Program-made: the position numbers and the translations under genes | Part shown: positions 51,812 to 62,059 of the stretch, piece by piece | How the letters are laid out: each line of letters begins with the position of its first letter | Position numbering within the stretch: position 1 is the first letter of the stretch | The notes under the pieces: model-generated | Told to the model about the DNA's origin: nothing | Seen by the model: the letters and a program-made list of their open reading frames with translations, nothing else | Databases searched by the model: none | Source: a bacterium | Lineage (GTDB): Bacteria; Bacillota; Clostridia; Lachnospirales; Lachnospiraceae | DNA: 64,000 nucleotides | Assembly: GCA_030524675.1 (NCBI GenBank) | Contig: JAUNGE010000013.1 | Coordinates: 1-64,000 of the forward strand | Reading direction: 5' to 3'

Positions 51812-53266
51812 ATGAGAGAAGAAAAATTACAATATGATTTAAACCGACTGGAGGCCATACCGGAGACGGAACCTGAGAGACAGCAGTATTTTATTGAGAA
51901 ATGCCGCGAAGTGCTGTGTGAGAAGGAGACGGAGCTGGGAAGGCCCTTACGATTTTGTGTGACGACATTCGGCTGCCAGATGAACTCCAGAGATTCAGAG
52001 AAGCTGTCTGCGATTCTGGAGAAGGTGGGATATCAGGAGACAGAGAAGGAAGAGGAGGCAGACTTTGTCCTCTACAATACCTGTACTGTCCGCGAGAATG
52101 CGAATCTGCGCGTGTATGGGCGTTTGGGATACTTAAACAGCATGAAAAAGAAACATCCGCATCTGGTGATTGCCCTGTGCGGCTGCATGATGCAGGAGAA
52201 GGAGGTGGTGGCGAAAATCAAGAAATCCTACCGTTTCGTGGATCTGATTTTTGGCACCCACAATATCTATAAGCTGGCAGAACTTCTGTATCAGACTCTG
52301 GTGCAGAAAAAGATGGTGGTGGATGTGTGGGACGACGCAGAAGGAATTGTGGAAGACCTTCCGGCGAAGAGAAAGTACCCGTTTAAGTCCGGCGTCAACA
52401 TTATGTTTGGCTGCAACAATTTCTGCAGCTACTGTATTGTGCCGTATGTCAGGGGCCGTGAGAGAAGCCGCGAGCCGCAGGAGATTGTGGACGAGGTGAG
52501 ACGGCTGGCTGCGGACGGTGTGGTGGAAGTGATGCTTCTTGGGCAGAATGTGAATTCTTACGGAAAGAATCTCAAAGAGCCGATTTCGTTTGCCGAACTT
52601 TTGCGGCGTGTGGAGGAGGTAGAGGGAATCGAGAGAATCCGCTTTATGACATCCCATCCGAAGGATTTGTCAAACGAGCTGATTGAAGTGATGGCTGCGT
52701 CAAAGAAAATCTGCCCTCATCTGCATCTGCCGATGCAGTCGGGGAGCAGCCGCATTTTACAGAAGATGAACCGGAGATATACAAAAGAGCAATATCTGGC
52801 GCTTGTGGACAGAATACGGGCAAAGATACCAGATATCTCGCTCACTACGGACATCATTGTGGGATTCCCAGGGGAGACAGAAGAAGATTTTGAGGAGACA
52901 CTGGATGTCGTGAGACGTGTACAGTTTGACAGTGCATTTACCTTTATCTATTCAAAACGAAGCGGAACACCGGCAGCAGCGATGGAAGAACAGGTGCCGG
53001 AGGATGTGGTGAAGGAGCGTTTTGACAGACTTCTCACCGAGGTGCAGACGATTGCCGCAAAGATGTGCGGAAGAGATGCCGGCACTGTGCAGAAGGTGCT
53101 GGTCGAGGAAGTGGATACGCAGAAGGAAGGCTATATGAGCGGCCGTCTGGGAAACAATACGATCGTACATTTTCCGGCAGACCCATCCCTCATCGGAAAG
53201 ATTGTGGATGTGTATCTGGAGGAGTCAAAAGGATTTTATTATATGGGGAGAATGAGAGAAACCTAG
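51812..53266 (+). CDS. miaB: tRNA-2-methylthio-N6-isopentenyladenosine synthase MiaB
   Basis: A 484-residue radical-SAM methylthiotransferase that modifies A37 after MiaA. N-terminal cluster Cys residues in TTFGCQMN, YNTCTVRENAN and LCGCMMQEKE; the radical SAM motif CNNFCSYCIVPYVRGRERSR; a C-terminal TRAM domain. The frame extends upstream to 51569, but that part is the leader. AGGAG lies 16 nt before the ATG, a long spacing. miaA is encoded 6.4 kb downstream, past mutS and mutL. Confidence 0.96.
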   Translation: MREEKLQYDLNRLEAIPETEPERQQYFIEKCREVLCEKETELGRPLRFCVTTFGCQMNSRDSEKLSAILEKVGYQETEKEEEADFVLYNTCTVRENANLRVYGRLGYLNSMKKKHPHLVIALCGCMMQEKEVVAKIKKSYRFVDLIFGTHNIYKLAELLYQTLVQKKMVVDVWDDAEGIVEDLPAKRKYPFKSGVNIMFGCNNFCSYCIVPYVRGRERSREPQEIVDEVRRLAADGVVEVMLLGQNVNSYGKNLKEPISFAELLRRVEEVEGIERIRFMTSHPKDLSNELIEVMAASKKICPHLHLPMQSGSSRILQKMNRRYTKEQYLALVDRIRAKIPDISLTTDIIVGFPGETEEDFEETLDVVRRVQFDSAFTFIYSKRSGTPAAAMEEQVPEDVVKERFDRLLTEVQTIAAKMCGRDAGTVQKVLVEEVDTQKEGYMSGRLGNNTIVHFPADPSLIGKIVDVYLEESKGFYYMGRMRET

Positions 53267-53280
53267 AGGAGGAAAAAGCG

Positions 53281-54816
53281 ATGAGACGCAATTTAAGAAA
53301 AGAAGCGGCTCTCCTGATGGGAGGGGTACTTGCAGCATCCGTGATGAATCCGTTTGCTGCAATGGCAGCGCAGGCAACAGGTCCTGCTGCCCTTTTGGAG
53401 CAGTCTGGAGATGGGGTTGGACAGGCATCACCGGAAGGAAACGGAACCACTGTGATTATCACGACAACAGAAGAGCAGAATACGCCTGGCGGTCCAGTAT
53501 CGGCAGGACAGCAACCTGGCACACAGCCTTCAGAAACGACACAGCCGCCTTCGGATACGACAACACAGGAAGGAGAGGAGCAGCAGCCTGGAGGCGGGAA
53601 CGGGCAGCTCACAGAGGTTCCTTCCGCCGGAGAACAGAGCGCAGACTGGAAAAATGCGGGACTTCCGTATACAGGATATGAGACAGAAGATACCTCCACA
53701 GAGGCACACGGTCAGGGTGTGACCATGCGCTATGAGAGAGGAAAGGGAAGCAATATCACGAATGTTTCTATGACGCTTGACAATATGCAGGGAATCAGTG
53801 CGATCACCTACCGCGCGTATGTCAATGTGACATACGAGAACCGCGGTCTGTACCTTCCGTACACCTTAAACGGCATCCCGTGCGGCGGTACAGAGGACAG
53901 TACATATCTGGAAGCAGTTTCCATCCAGCTGACCGGAGATATGGCGAAAGACTATGATGTCTGGTATTCCATGACTGTGTCCGGCTATGGACAGCTGGGC
54001 TGGGCGAAGAACGGAGAGCTGGCAGGTGCGATGGATATCCGCGAGCACATTATTTCTATGGATGTCAGGATTCTTCCAAAGGGAAGCGAAGCGCCTGGAA
54101 CCACCGATTACCGTCTGTTGAACCAGTATACAGGACGCCTTACGATTGCGGACGGCGCGACCACCTGTGTGAACGAGGACGGAAGCCCGTATACCGGCTG
54201 GCTGGAGCAGGATTACAAAAAATGGTACTTTGAGGACGGCAATGCTGTGACCGGATGGAGAGCGATTGATGGGCTGCGGTTCTATTTTGCCGAGGATGGA
54301 CAGCTCGTAGAAAATGTGGATGACCTCATCGGAAAACAGAGCGAGTACCAGATTCAGGTCAATAAGACGTTAAACTGCATGACGATCTATGCGAAGGATG
54401 AAAACGGCAATTTTACCATTCCGGTAAAATCCTGTCTGACTTCCGTCGGTGACGATACGCCGCTTGGAACGTTCAAGACCCCAGAGAAATACCGCTGGAG
54501 ACTGATGGTGAACGATACGTATACCCAGTATGCGACCAGAATCACACAGGGCTTTTTGATTCATTCTCCTACATACTACACACAGAACAATAAAGATGTA
54601 AATATTGGCGCCTACAACCTGATGGGCCAGACACGCTCTCTTGGATGTGTCCGCGTTCTCACAGGGGAGGCAAAATGGATTTATGACAGATGCAAACTTG
54701 GAACAGAGGTTGTGATCTACGAGGATGCGGATGTGCCTGGGCCATTCCATATTCCGCCGGTCATTCCGGTCAATATTGAGACAAAGTATGACCCGACCGA
54801 TCCGGCATTCCAGTAG
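53281..54816 (+). CDS. Secreted L,D-transpeptidase with ChW and cell-wall-binding repeats
   Basis: A 511-residue exported protein. Signal peptide with cleavage after AAMAAQA-like sequence near residue 30, then a Pro/Thr/Gln/Gly-rich linker to ~120. Clostridial hydrophobic-W (ChW)-type repeats follow (MDIREHIISMDVRILPKG; tryptophans in VWYSMTVSGYGQLGWAKNG), then choline-binding-like repeats (TGWLEQDYKKWYFEDGNAVTGW in pieces: TGWLEQDYKKWYF, VTGWRAIDGLRFYF). The YkuD domain ends with the catalytic SLGCVRV Cys and upstream HSPTYY His. It cross-links peptidoglycan outside the cell. AGAGGAGG precedes ATG 53281. Confidence 0.93.
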   Translation: MRRNLRKEAALLMGGVLAASVMNPFAAMAAQATGPAALLEQSGDGVGQASPEGNGTTVIITTTEEQNTPGGPVSAGQQPGTQPSETTQPPSDTTTQEGEEQQPGGGNGQLTEVPSAGEQSADWKNAGLPYTGYETEDTSTEAHGQGVTMRYERGKGSNITNVSMTLDNMQGISAITYRAYVNVTYENRGLYLPYTLNGIPCGGTEDSTYLEAVSIQLTGDMAKDYDVWYSMTVSGYGQLGWAKNGELAGAMDIREHIISMDVRILPKGSEAPGTTDYRLLNQYTGRLTIADGATTCVNEDGSPYTGWLEQDYKKWYFEDGNAVTGWRAIDGLRFYFAEDGQLVENVDDLIGKQSEYQIQVNKTLNCMTIYAKDENGNFTIPVKSCLTSVGDDTPLGTFKTPEKYRWRLMVNDTYTQYATRITQGFLIHSPTYYTQNNKDVNIGAYNLMGQTRSLGCVRVLTGEAKWIYDRCKLGTEVVIYEDADVPGPFHIPPVIPVNIETKYDPTDPAFQ

Positions 54817-54820
54817 GAAC

Positions 54821-54842
54821 GGACATGCCTGCTGGCGCAGGC
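54821..54842 (+). repeat. Short palindromic repeat (ACATGCCTGC family), copy 3
   Basis: GGACATGCCTGCTGGCGCAGGC forms a GCCTGC/GCAGGC hairpin directly after the L,D-transpeptidase stop. Related to 11329-11347 and the reverse of 17662-17684. Confidence 0.6.
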
Positions 54843-54912
54843 ACCGCCATAACAAAAAGGGTGTCTGCGGGTGCGGACATTACGATATAGGAAACGTTAA
54901 AGTGAGGAAAAA

Positions 54913-57579
54913 ATGGGGCAGTTATCACCAATGATGGTCCATTATATGGAGACCAAAAAACAGTATCCAGACTGTATTTTGTTTTACCGTCTTGGAGATT
55001 TTTATGAAATGTTCTTTGAGGATGCGAAGACCGTATCCAGAGAGTTGGAGATTACACTGACCGGAAAAGAGTGTGGACTTGAGGAGCGCGCGCCGATGTG
55101 CGGCGTTCCCTACCACGCTGTGGAGAGTTATCTCAGCCGGCTGGTACAGAAAGGATATAAAGTAGCCATTGCGGAGCAGATGGAGGACCCAAAGACCGCG
55201 AAGGGACTGGTAAAGCGCGAAGTCATTCGCGTTGTGACGCCTGGAACGATTACCAGTGCACAGGCGTTGGATGAGGGAAAGAACAATTACCTGATGTGCG
55301 TAGTTTACATTGGAGATACCTTCGGCATTGCGGCAGCAGATATCAGTACAGGAGATTATCTGGTGACAGAAGTTCACACAGAGAGAGAGCTGTTCGATGA
55401 GATCAACAAGTTCACTCCGTCAGAAATCATATGCAATGAAGCATTTTATATGTCAGGCATTGACCTGGAAGATTTAAAGAACCGACTGGGATTTTTACTG
55501 TCATCTCAGGATAACCGGTTCTTTTCTGATGATGTCTGCAGACAGCTTTTGAAAGAACACTTCCATGTAGAAAGTCTGGAAGGGCTGGGACTGGCGGATT
55601 ACGACGCCGGCATGGTGGCGGCCGGAGCGGTTTTACAGTACATGTACGAGACGCAGAAGAGCACGCTGGAACATATCACGACCATAAAGCCATACTCAAC
55701 AGGGCAGTTTATGGTGATTGATTCCTCCACCAGGCGAAACCTGGAGCTGATGGAGACTTTGAGAGAAAAGCAGAAAAAAGGCTCTCTTCTGTGGGTTCTT
55801 GACAAGACAAAGACAGCTATGGGAGCAAGACTGCTGCGCACATATATCGAGCAGCCGCTTTTAAAGAAAGAGGAGATTGTAAGGCGGCAGGACGCCATTG
55901 CGGAATTGAATGCGAACTACATTTCTAGGGAGGAAATGTGCGAGTACTTAAATCCCATCTATGACCTGGAACGCCTGATTGGGCGTATCAGCTATAAGAC
56001 GGCGAACCCGAGGGATCTGATTTCTTTTGAGAATTCCCTGAAAATGCTTCCGCATATCAAACAGCTTTTGTCAGAGTTTTCCTGCAGCCTGCTGCAGGAG
56101 ATTTATGAAGAGCTGGACCCATTAGAAGATTTGTGCGAACTTCTCTCGCAGGCGATTGAGGACGACCCGCCGATTTCGGTGAGGGACGGCGGTATCATAA
56201 AGGACGGATTTTCGGAGGAAGCGGACAAGCTGCGCCATGCAAAGACGGAAGGAAAGAGCTGGCTGGCAGACTTGGAGGCGAAGGAGCGGGAGAAAACCGG
56301 AATTAAAAACCTGAAAATCAAGTTCAACAAAGTGTTCGGCTATTATTTTGAGGTGACAAACTCGTTTAAGGACCTGGTGCCGGATTATTTTATCCGCAAG
56401 CAGACGCTGACGAATGCCGAGCGCTATATGACAGAAGAGCTGAAAAATCTGGAGGAGATGATTCTTGGGGCGGAGGATAAGCTGTTTGCCTTGGAATATG
56501 AACTGTTCTGCCAGGTGCGGGACACCATAGCAGGGCAGGTGCTGCGCATCCAGAAGACGGCGAAGGCGATTGCAAAGATTGATGTGTTCACATCGCTCTC
56601 CATCGTCGCAATGCGGAATCAGTACGTGCGGCCGGATATCAATGAGCGCGGTGTGATTCAGATTAAGGGCGGACGCCATCCGGTGGTGGAGCTGATGAAC
56701 AGGGATCATCTCTTTGTCGCGAATGATACGCTTCTGGACAACCACAAAAACCGGATCTCGATTATCACGGGTCCGAATATGGCAGGAAAATCCACCTACA
56801 TGCGCCAGACGGCTCTGATTGTGCTTCTTGCACAGATTGGAAGCTTTGTGCCGGCAGACAGCGCGAATATCGGTATCTGCGACCGGATTTTTACCCGTGT
56901 GGGTGCGTCGGATGATTTGGCGAGCGGGCAGAGTACTTTTATGGTGGAGATGACAGAGGTTGCCAATATCCTCAGAAACGCCACGAAAAACAGCCTTTTG
57001 GTTCTCGATGAAATCGGAAGGGGAACGAGCACCTTTGACGGCCTGTCGATTGCCTGGGCGGTGGTGGAACATATCAGCAATACCAGACTGCTCGGGGCGA
57101 AGACGCTGTTTGCGACACATTACCATGAGCTGACGGAGCTGGAGGGAACGGTGAATGGCGTGAACAACTACTGCATCGCGGTGAAGGAACAGGGGGATGA
57201 TATTGTATTCCTCAGAAAAATCATCAGGGGCGGTGCGGACAGAAGCTATGGCATCCAGGTGGCGAGACTGGCCGGTGTGCCCGAGCAGGTGATTGCGCGC
57301 GCAAAGCAGATTGCGAAGGAGCTGAGTGATGCGGATATCACTGCGAACGCGAAGGAGATTGCGAAGTGCAGCGCTTCTGCGCCGCGCCGCCAGGCTGTGC
57401 AGAAGCCGGATGAGGTGGATATGCTGCAGATGACGCTGTTTGATACGGTGAAAGAGGACGATATCATCAAGGAACTCAGCGAGATGGACTTGGGCACCAT
57501 GACACCGATTGATGCGTTAAATACATTGTACCGCCTGCAGACGACATTGAAGAACCGCTGGAAGGAGAATGGGAACTGA
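54913..57579 (+). CDS. mutS: DNA mismatch repair protein MutS
   Basis: An 888-residue ATPase that recognises mismatches and small loops. The mismatch-contacting FYEMF lies near residue 38 within LGDFYEMFFEDA. The C-terminal ATPase has GPNMAGKST, DEIGRGTSTFDG and FATHYHEL. Full length. GTGAGG precedes ATG 54913. The leader contains a GATATAGGAAA motif (54882-54894). mutL follows after 94 nt. Confidence 0.98.
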   Translation: MGQLSPMMVHYMETKKQYPDCILFYRLGDFYEMFFEDAKTVSRELEITLTGKECGLEERAPMCGVPYHAVESYLSRLVQKGYKVAIAEQMEDPKTAKGLVKREVIRVVTPGTITSAQALDEGKNNYLMCVVYIGDTFGIAAADISTGDYLVTEVHTERELFDEINKFTPSEIICNEAFYMSGIDLEDLKNRLGFLLSSQDNRFFSDDVCRQLLKEHFHVESLEGLGLADYDAGMVAAGAVLQYMYETQKSTLEHITTIKPYSTGQFMVIDSSTRRNLELMETLREKQKKGSLLWVLDKTKTAMGARLLRTYIEQPLLKKEEIVRRQDAIAELNANYISREEMCEYLNPIYDLERLIGRISYKTANPRDLISFENSLKMLPHIKQLLSEFSCSLLQEIYEELDPLEDLCELLSQAIEDDPPISVRDGGIIKDGFSEEADKLRHAKTEGKSWLADLEAKEREKTGIKNLKIKFNKVFGYYFEVTNSFKDLVPDYFIRKQTLTNAERYMTEELKNLEEMILGAEDKLFALEYELFCQVRDTIAGQVLRIQKTAKAIAKIDVFTSLSIVAMRNQYVRPDINERGVIQIKGGRHPVVELMNRDHLFVANDTLLDNHKNRISIITGPNMAGKSTYMRQTALIVLLAQIGSFVPADSANIGICDRIFTRVGASDDLASGQSTFMVEMTEVANILRNATKNSLLVLDEIGRGTSTFDGLSIAWAVVEHISNTRLLGAKTLFATHYHELTELEGTVNGVNNYCIAVKEQGDDIVFLRKIIRGGADRSYGIQVARLAGVPEQVIARAKQIAKELSDADITANAKEIAKCSASAPRRQAVQKPDEVDMLQMTLFDTVKEDDIIKELSEMDLGTMTPIDALNTLYRLQTTLKNRWKENGN

Positions 57580-57673
57580 TGAGTCCGCTTCGCGCGCGGC
57601 AGCATACAAAAAAAGTGGATTTCGCTGACCCAGAAGGAATACAAGAGAGAACTGTGTATGGAAAGGAAAAAGC

Positions 57674-59617
57674 ATGGCAAAGATTGCAGTATTAGACCAG
57701 AGTACGATTGATAAGATTGCCGCCGGTGAGGTGGTGGAACGTCCGGCATCGGTGGTGAAGGAACTTTTGGAGAATGCCATTGATGCGAAGGCGAGTGCTG
57801 TGACTGTGGAGATTAAGGACGGGGGAACGACTCTGATTCGTGTGACGGACAATGGATGCGGCATTGAAAAAGACGAAGTCCGTCTGGCATTCTGCCGCCA
57901 TGCCACCAGTAAAATACAGACTGCAGATGATTTGATGACAGTGTCTTCTCTCGGATTTCGGGGGGAGGCACTGTCAAGCATTGCTGCAGTGTCTCAGGTG
58001 GAGTTTATCACAAAGACTTCAGATACGTTAGTCGGTGTGCGTTACTGCATTGAGGGAGGCGTTGAAAAGAGTTTTGAGGAAGTCGGCGTGCCGGAGGGGA
58101 CGACGTTTCTGGTGCGGAATCTGTTTTACAATACGCCCGTCCGCAAGAAATTTTTAAAATCCAACCAGACAGAAGGGGCTTATGTGGCGGATATGGTGCA
58201 GAAAATTGCCATGTCTCATCCGGAAGTCTCGATTCGCCTGATTTTGAACAATCAGAATAAAATTCATACATCCGGCAACCACAATATCAAAGATATGATT
58301 TATGCCCTATATGGAAGAGAGATAGCCGCGAATCTGCTGCCAGTGGAGTACACGCAGGATCCGGTGGTGCAGGTAAACGGATTTGCGGGAAAGCCCGTGA
58401 TTGCGAGAGGCAATCGAAATCTGGAGAATTATTATATTAACGGGCGTTATATTAAGAGCAGCTTGATTTTTAAGGCGATTGAGGATGCCTATAAGCCCTA
58501 TATGATGCAGCATATGTACCCGTTTGTGGTGCTGCAGATTACCGCGGACCCGACGTTTTTAGACGTCAATGTGCATCCGACAAAGATGGATGTGCGGTTT
58601 GGAAACGGGGATGTGATATACAGGGCCGTGTATGAGGCGTTGAATCAGGCACTGGCAGGAAAGGAACTGATTCCGAATGTGGAGATTTCCGGTAAGGGAA
58701 ATGCAAAGGAATCCCCAAAAAAACTGCCGATAATAAGACAATCTGAGGTACAAAAAACGGTATCTGAAAACCTGAAAGAAAAGATAGAAAAACCAGAAGG
58801 AAAGCTGACAGAAAAGACAGTGGCAGGAACGGAAGAACTTTGGGAAGATTTGGTGAGTCAGGCGGCGGGACAAAAGATGGCGCCTGTTGCTGGTGTGAAG
58901 GATACGCCAAAGGCGAAGAAGACGGAGACTGCGATGCCGGAGCCATTTGAGAAGCACAGGCAGCAGGAACAGCCTGTGTGCCAGGAGATAAAGGAGACGT
59001 CAGAAAGGTATGGGGAGCAGCAAAACCTGTTTGAGCAGAAACTGCTGTCCAAACCTGCAAGGAGCGAGCACCGTCTGATCGGACAGCTGTTTGATACCTA
59101 TTGGCTGATTGAGTATCGGGACCAGCTGTACATCATTGACCAGCATGCAGCGCATGAGAAAGTACTGTACGAGAGAACCATGAAGTCTTTGAAGTCCAGA
59201 GAGTACACCAGCCAGCAGATTTCCCCGCCGATGATTCTGACGCTGACGCCGCAGGAACAGGTCCTTCTGGAGGAAAACAAAACACAGCTCGAACAGATTG
59301 GGTTTGAGATAGAGCCGTTTGGAGATACGGAGTATGCGGTCTATGCGGTGCCGGACAACCTGTTTTCGATTGCGAAGAAAGAGCTTCTTCTGGAGATGAT
59401 TGGAGGGCTCAGTCAGGATCTGGTTTTGGAGAAGGTGGCTTCCATGTCCTGTAAAGCTGCTGTCAAGGGAAAGCACAAAATGAGTCCGCAGGAGGCGGAT
59501 ATGCTGATTGATGAGCTGCTGGAGCTGGAAAATCCGTATGCCTGCCCGCATGGAAGGCCCACGATTATTTCGATGAGCAAGTATGAACTGGAGAAAAAAT
59601 TTAAGAGAATTCTGTAG
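57674..59617 (+). CDS. mutL: DNA mismatch repair protein MutL (endonuclease type)
   Basis: A 647-residue GHKL ATPase. N-terminal motifs ELLENAIDA, DNGCGI and GFRGEALSSI are intact. A variable Lys/Glu-rich linker spans about 340-450. The C-terminal domain has DQHAAHEKVLYE, the DQHA(X)2E(X)4E nicking motif, and CPHGRPT, so this is a MutL with intrinsic endonuclease activity, as expected in a bacterium without MutH. GGAAAG precedes the ATG. Confidence 0.97.
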   Translation: MAKIAVLDQSTIDKIAAGEVVERPASVVKELLENAIDAKASAVTVEIKDGGTTLIRVTDNGCGIEKDEVRLAFCRHATSKIQTADDLMTVSSLGFRGEALSSIAAVSQVEFITKTSDTLVGVRYCIEGGVEKSFEEVGVPEGTTFLVRNLFYNTPVRKKFLKSNQTEGAYVADMVQKIAMSHPEVSIRLILNNQNKIHTSGNHNIKDMIYALYGREIAANLLPVEYTQDPVVQVNGFAGKPVIARGNRNLENYYINGRYIKSSLIFKAIEDAYKPYMMQHMYPFVVLQITADPTFLDVNVHPTKMDVRFGNGDVIYRAVYEALNQALAGKELIPNVEISGKGNAKESPKKLPIIRQSEVQKTVSENLKEKIEKPEGKLTEKTVAGTEELWEDLVSQAAGQKMAPVAGVKDTPKAKKTETAMPEPFEKHRQQEQPVCQEIKETSERYGEQQNLFEQKLLSKPARSEHRLIGQLFDTYWLIEYRDQLYIIDQHAAHEKVLYERTMKSLKSREYTSQQISPPMILTLTPQEQVLLEENKTQLEQIGFEIEPFGDTEYAVYAVPDNLFSIAKKELLLEMIGGLSQDLVLEKVASMSCKAAVKGKHKMSPQEADMLIDELLELENPYACPHGRPTIISMSKYELEKKFKRIL

Positions 59618-59676
59618 ATGAGGTTGTCTCTGCGGCTGTAAAAAACAGAAAAAGATGGAAGAAAGGAGAGAACAGC

Positions 59677-60669
59677 ATGGATGAGAAAAAAAAGGAACCT
59701 TTAATCATTTTGACCGGTCCCACAGCAGTGGGAAAAACGGATCTCTCCATCCGTCTGGCGAAGGCAGTCGGCGGGGAGATTATCAGTGCGGACTCCATGC
59801 AGGTTTATCGTCACATGGATATCGGTTCGGCCAAGGTGACAGCGAAGGAGATGGACGGTGTGGCGCATCATCTGATTGATGTGCTGGAGCCATCGGATGA
59901 GTTTCATGTTGTAATTTTTCAAAAGCTGGCAAAACAGGCCATTCGGGAAATCCGAGAGCGCGGTCATGTTCCCATTGTAGTGGGTGGGACAGGATTTTAT
60001 ATCCAGGCGCTTCTGTATGACATTGATTTTACAGAGGAAGAGGATGCCGGAGGACAAATCCGAAGAGAGCTGGAAGCACTTGCAGCGAAGAAAGGCAATT
60101 CCTATGTTCATGCGCTGCTTCGCGAGGTCGATCCGGAATCTGCCGACGCAATCCATGAGAATAATGGCAAGCGTGTGATTCGGGCACTGGAATATTATCG
60201 CCTGACAGGGGAGAAGATTTCTGTCCACAATGAGACGGAGCGTCAGAAAGAGTCGCCGTATCAGTTTTTATACTATGTTCTCAATACAGACCGCGCGATT
60301 TTGTATGAGAGAATCAATCAGAGAGTGGACAAGATGATAGAGGCAGGTCTGGTGGAGGAAGTGCAGCGCTTAAAAGACATGGGAATGACGCGCGGCATGG
60401 TGTCCATGCAGGGACTAGGATACAAGGAAATTTTGGATTATCTGAATGGAGAATGTAGCCTTTGCGAGGCGGTAGATATCTTAAAGCGGGATACCAGGCA
60501 TTTTGCAAAGCGCCAGATTACTTGGTTTAAAAGGGAGCGGGATGTCAGATGGCTATATCTGCCGGATTTTTCCAATGACAGGGAAAAAGTGTTGGAAAAA
60601 ATTTGTGAAGATTGCCAGAACATGTTTGGATGGGAAAAAATGGAATACCAGATGGAGGAAAGGATATGA
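59677..60669 (+). CDS. miaA: tRNA dimethylallyltransferase MiaA
   Basis: A 330-residue enzyme that adds the dimethylallyl group to A37 of tRNAs, the substrate for MiaB. P-loop GPTAVGKTD (13-21), SADSMQVYRHMDIG, and VVGGTGFYIQALLY. GAAAGGAG precedes the ATG. Its stop codon overlaps the next start by an ATGA, so the two are coupled. There is no hfq after it, unlike in some genomes. Confidence 0.97.
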   Translation: MDEKKKEPLIILTGPTAVGKTDLSIRLAKAVGGEIISADSMQVYRHMDIGSAKVTAKEMDGVAHHLIDVLEPSDEFHVVIFQKLAKQAIREIRERGHVPIVVGGTGFYIQALLYDIDFTEEEDAGGQIRRELEALAAKKGNSYVHALLREVDPESADAIHENNGKRVIRALEYYRLTGEKISVHNETERQKESPYQFLYYVLNTDRAILYERINQRVDKMIEAGLVEEVQRLKDMGMTRGMVSMQGLGYKEILDYLNGECSLCEAVDILKRDTRHFAKRQITWFKRERDVRWLYLPDFSNDREKVLEKICEDCQNMFGWEKMEYQMEERI

Positions 60670-61952
60670 AACAGGATGCAATGTACCAGGCACTGGGAAT
60701 CAGCGCTCCAGTGCTGAAATTTGGAGAACAGATTTTAGAGGGATTGAAAGAGCGGTTTGAGGCGATTGACGAGATGGCAGAGTTCAACCAGTTAAAAGTC
60801 TTAAAGGCGATGCAGGATAATAAAGTCAGCGATATTCATTTTGCAGCTACGACAGGGTACGGTTACAATGACCTGGGGCGTGACACTCTGGAAGCAGTGT
60901 ATGCTTCCGTTTTTCATGCAGAGGATGCTCTGGTGCGCCCGCAGCTGATCAGCGGCACACATGCGCTTCATGTGGCGCTCTCCGGCAATTTAAGGCCAGG
61001 AGATGAGCTTCTCTCCCCAGTGGGAAAACCGTATGATACTCTGGAGGAAGTGATTGGAATCCGTGAATCTGTGGGTTCCCTGAAGGAATATGGCGTCAGC
61101 TACCGCCAGGTGGACCTGTTCGAGGATGGAAGCTTTGATTTTGAGGGAATCCGCGCAGCCATCAATGAAAAGACAAAGCTGGTGACGATTCAGCGTTCCA
61201 AGGGCTATGCGACCCGTCCGACGCTTTCTGTAGAGAGAATCGGTGAACTGATTCAGTTTGTGAAATCCATCAAGCCAGATGTCATCTGCATGGTAGACAA
61301 CTGCTATGGCGAGTTTGTGGAGGACAGAGAACCGATTGATGTGGGAGCTGATATGATGGTGGGTTCCCTGATTAAAAATCCAGGGGGCGGCCTGGCGCCA
61401 ATCGGCGGCTATATTGTGGGAAGAAAAGATTGTATTGAGAGAGCGTCCTACCGCCTGTCTGCGCCTGGACTGGGAAAGGAAGTCGGAGCGAGTCTTGGAC
61501 TGAATCAGTCCTTCTATCAAGGCCTGTTCCTGGCGCCGACTGTGGTTGCCGGAGCACTGAAAGGCGCAATTTTTGCTGCAAATGTGTATGAAAAGCTGGG
61601 CTTTGATGTGGTTCCAAACGGCAGCGAGTCCCGCCATGACATCATCCAGGCAGTGACATTCGGGACGCCGGAAGGCGTGATTGGGTTCTGTGAGGGAATT
61701 CAGGCAGCAGCACCGGTTGACAGTTTTGTGACGCCGGAGCCGTGGGATATGCCAGGGTATGACGCACCAGTCATCATGGCAGCAGGGGCATTTGTACAGG
61801 GTTCCTCCATCGAACTGTCTGCGGATGGCCCGATTAAGCCGCCGTATGCCGTATACTTCCAGGGAGGTCTGACCTGGTATCATGCGAAATTTGGTATCTT
61901 GAAATCCCTGCAGCGGCTGGTGGAGCGCGGATTGATTCATCTTCCGGCCTGA
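60666..61952 (+). CDS. ynbB: YnbB / aluminium-resistance family PLP enzyme
   Basis: A 428-residue cystathionine-lyase-like fold-type I PLP protein, annotated in databases as methionine gamma-lyase family or aluminium resistance protein. The PLP-Lys segment is SLIKNPGGGLAPIGGY; GTHALHVALSGNLRPGDELLSP holds the phosphate end; DNCYGEF carries the ring-stacking Asp. Function is uncertain. Conserved next to miaA in Firmicutes. ATG 60666 overlaps miaA. Confidence 0.93.
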   Translation: MKQDAMYQALGISAPVLKFGEQILEGLKERFEAIDEMAEFNQLKVLKAMQDNKVSDIHFAATTGYGYNDLGRDTLEAVYASVFHAEDALVRPQLISGTHALHVALSGNLRPGDELLSPVGKPYDTLEEVIGIRESVGSLKEYGVSYRQVDLFEDGSFDFEGIRAAINEKTKLVTIQRSKGYATRPTLSVERIGELIQFVKSIKPDVICMVDNCYGEFVEDREPIDVGADMMVGSLIKNPGGGLAPIGGYIVGRKDCIERASYRLSAPGLGKEVGASLGLNQSFYQGLFLAPTVVAGALKGAIFAANVYEKLGFDVVPNGSESRHDIIQAVTFGTPEGVIGFCEGIQAAAPVDSFVTPEPWDMPGYDAPVIMAAGAFVQGSSIELSADGPIKPPYAVYFQGGLTWYHAKFGILKSLQRLVERGLIHLPA

Positions 61953-61990
61953 GATGAAACCTTACGAAAAATTAAATTTTTCTGCAGAGG

Positions 61991-62019
61991 TGTACAAGAC
62001 GAAAAGGGTATGCTAAAAT
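61991..62019 (+). promoter_or_regulatory. Promoter of radC-mreC-mreD
   Basis: TGTACA (61991-61996), a 17-nt spacer, TAAAAT (62014-62019) with an upstream TGC extended -10. Expected start near 62026, leaving about 34 nt of leader. Confidence 0.6.
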
Positions 62020-62059
62020 AGCTACATGCCTTGGAGAGTTACGCAGTTAGGAGGCTTGT

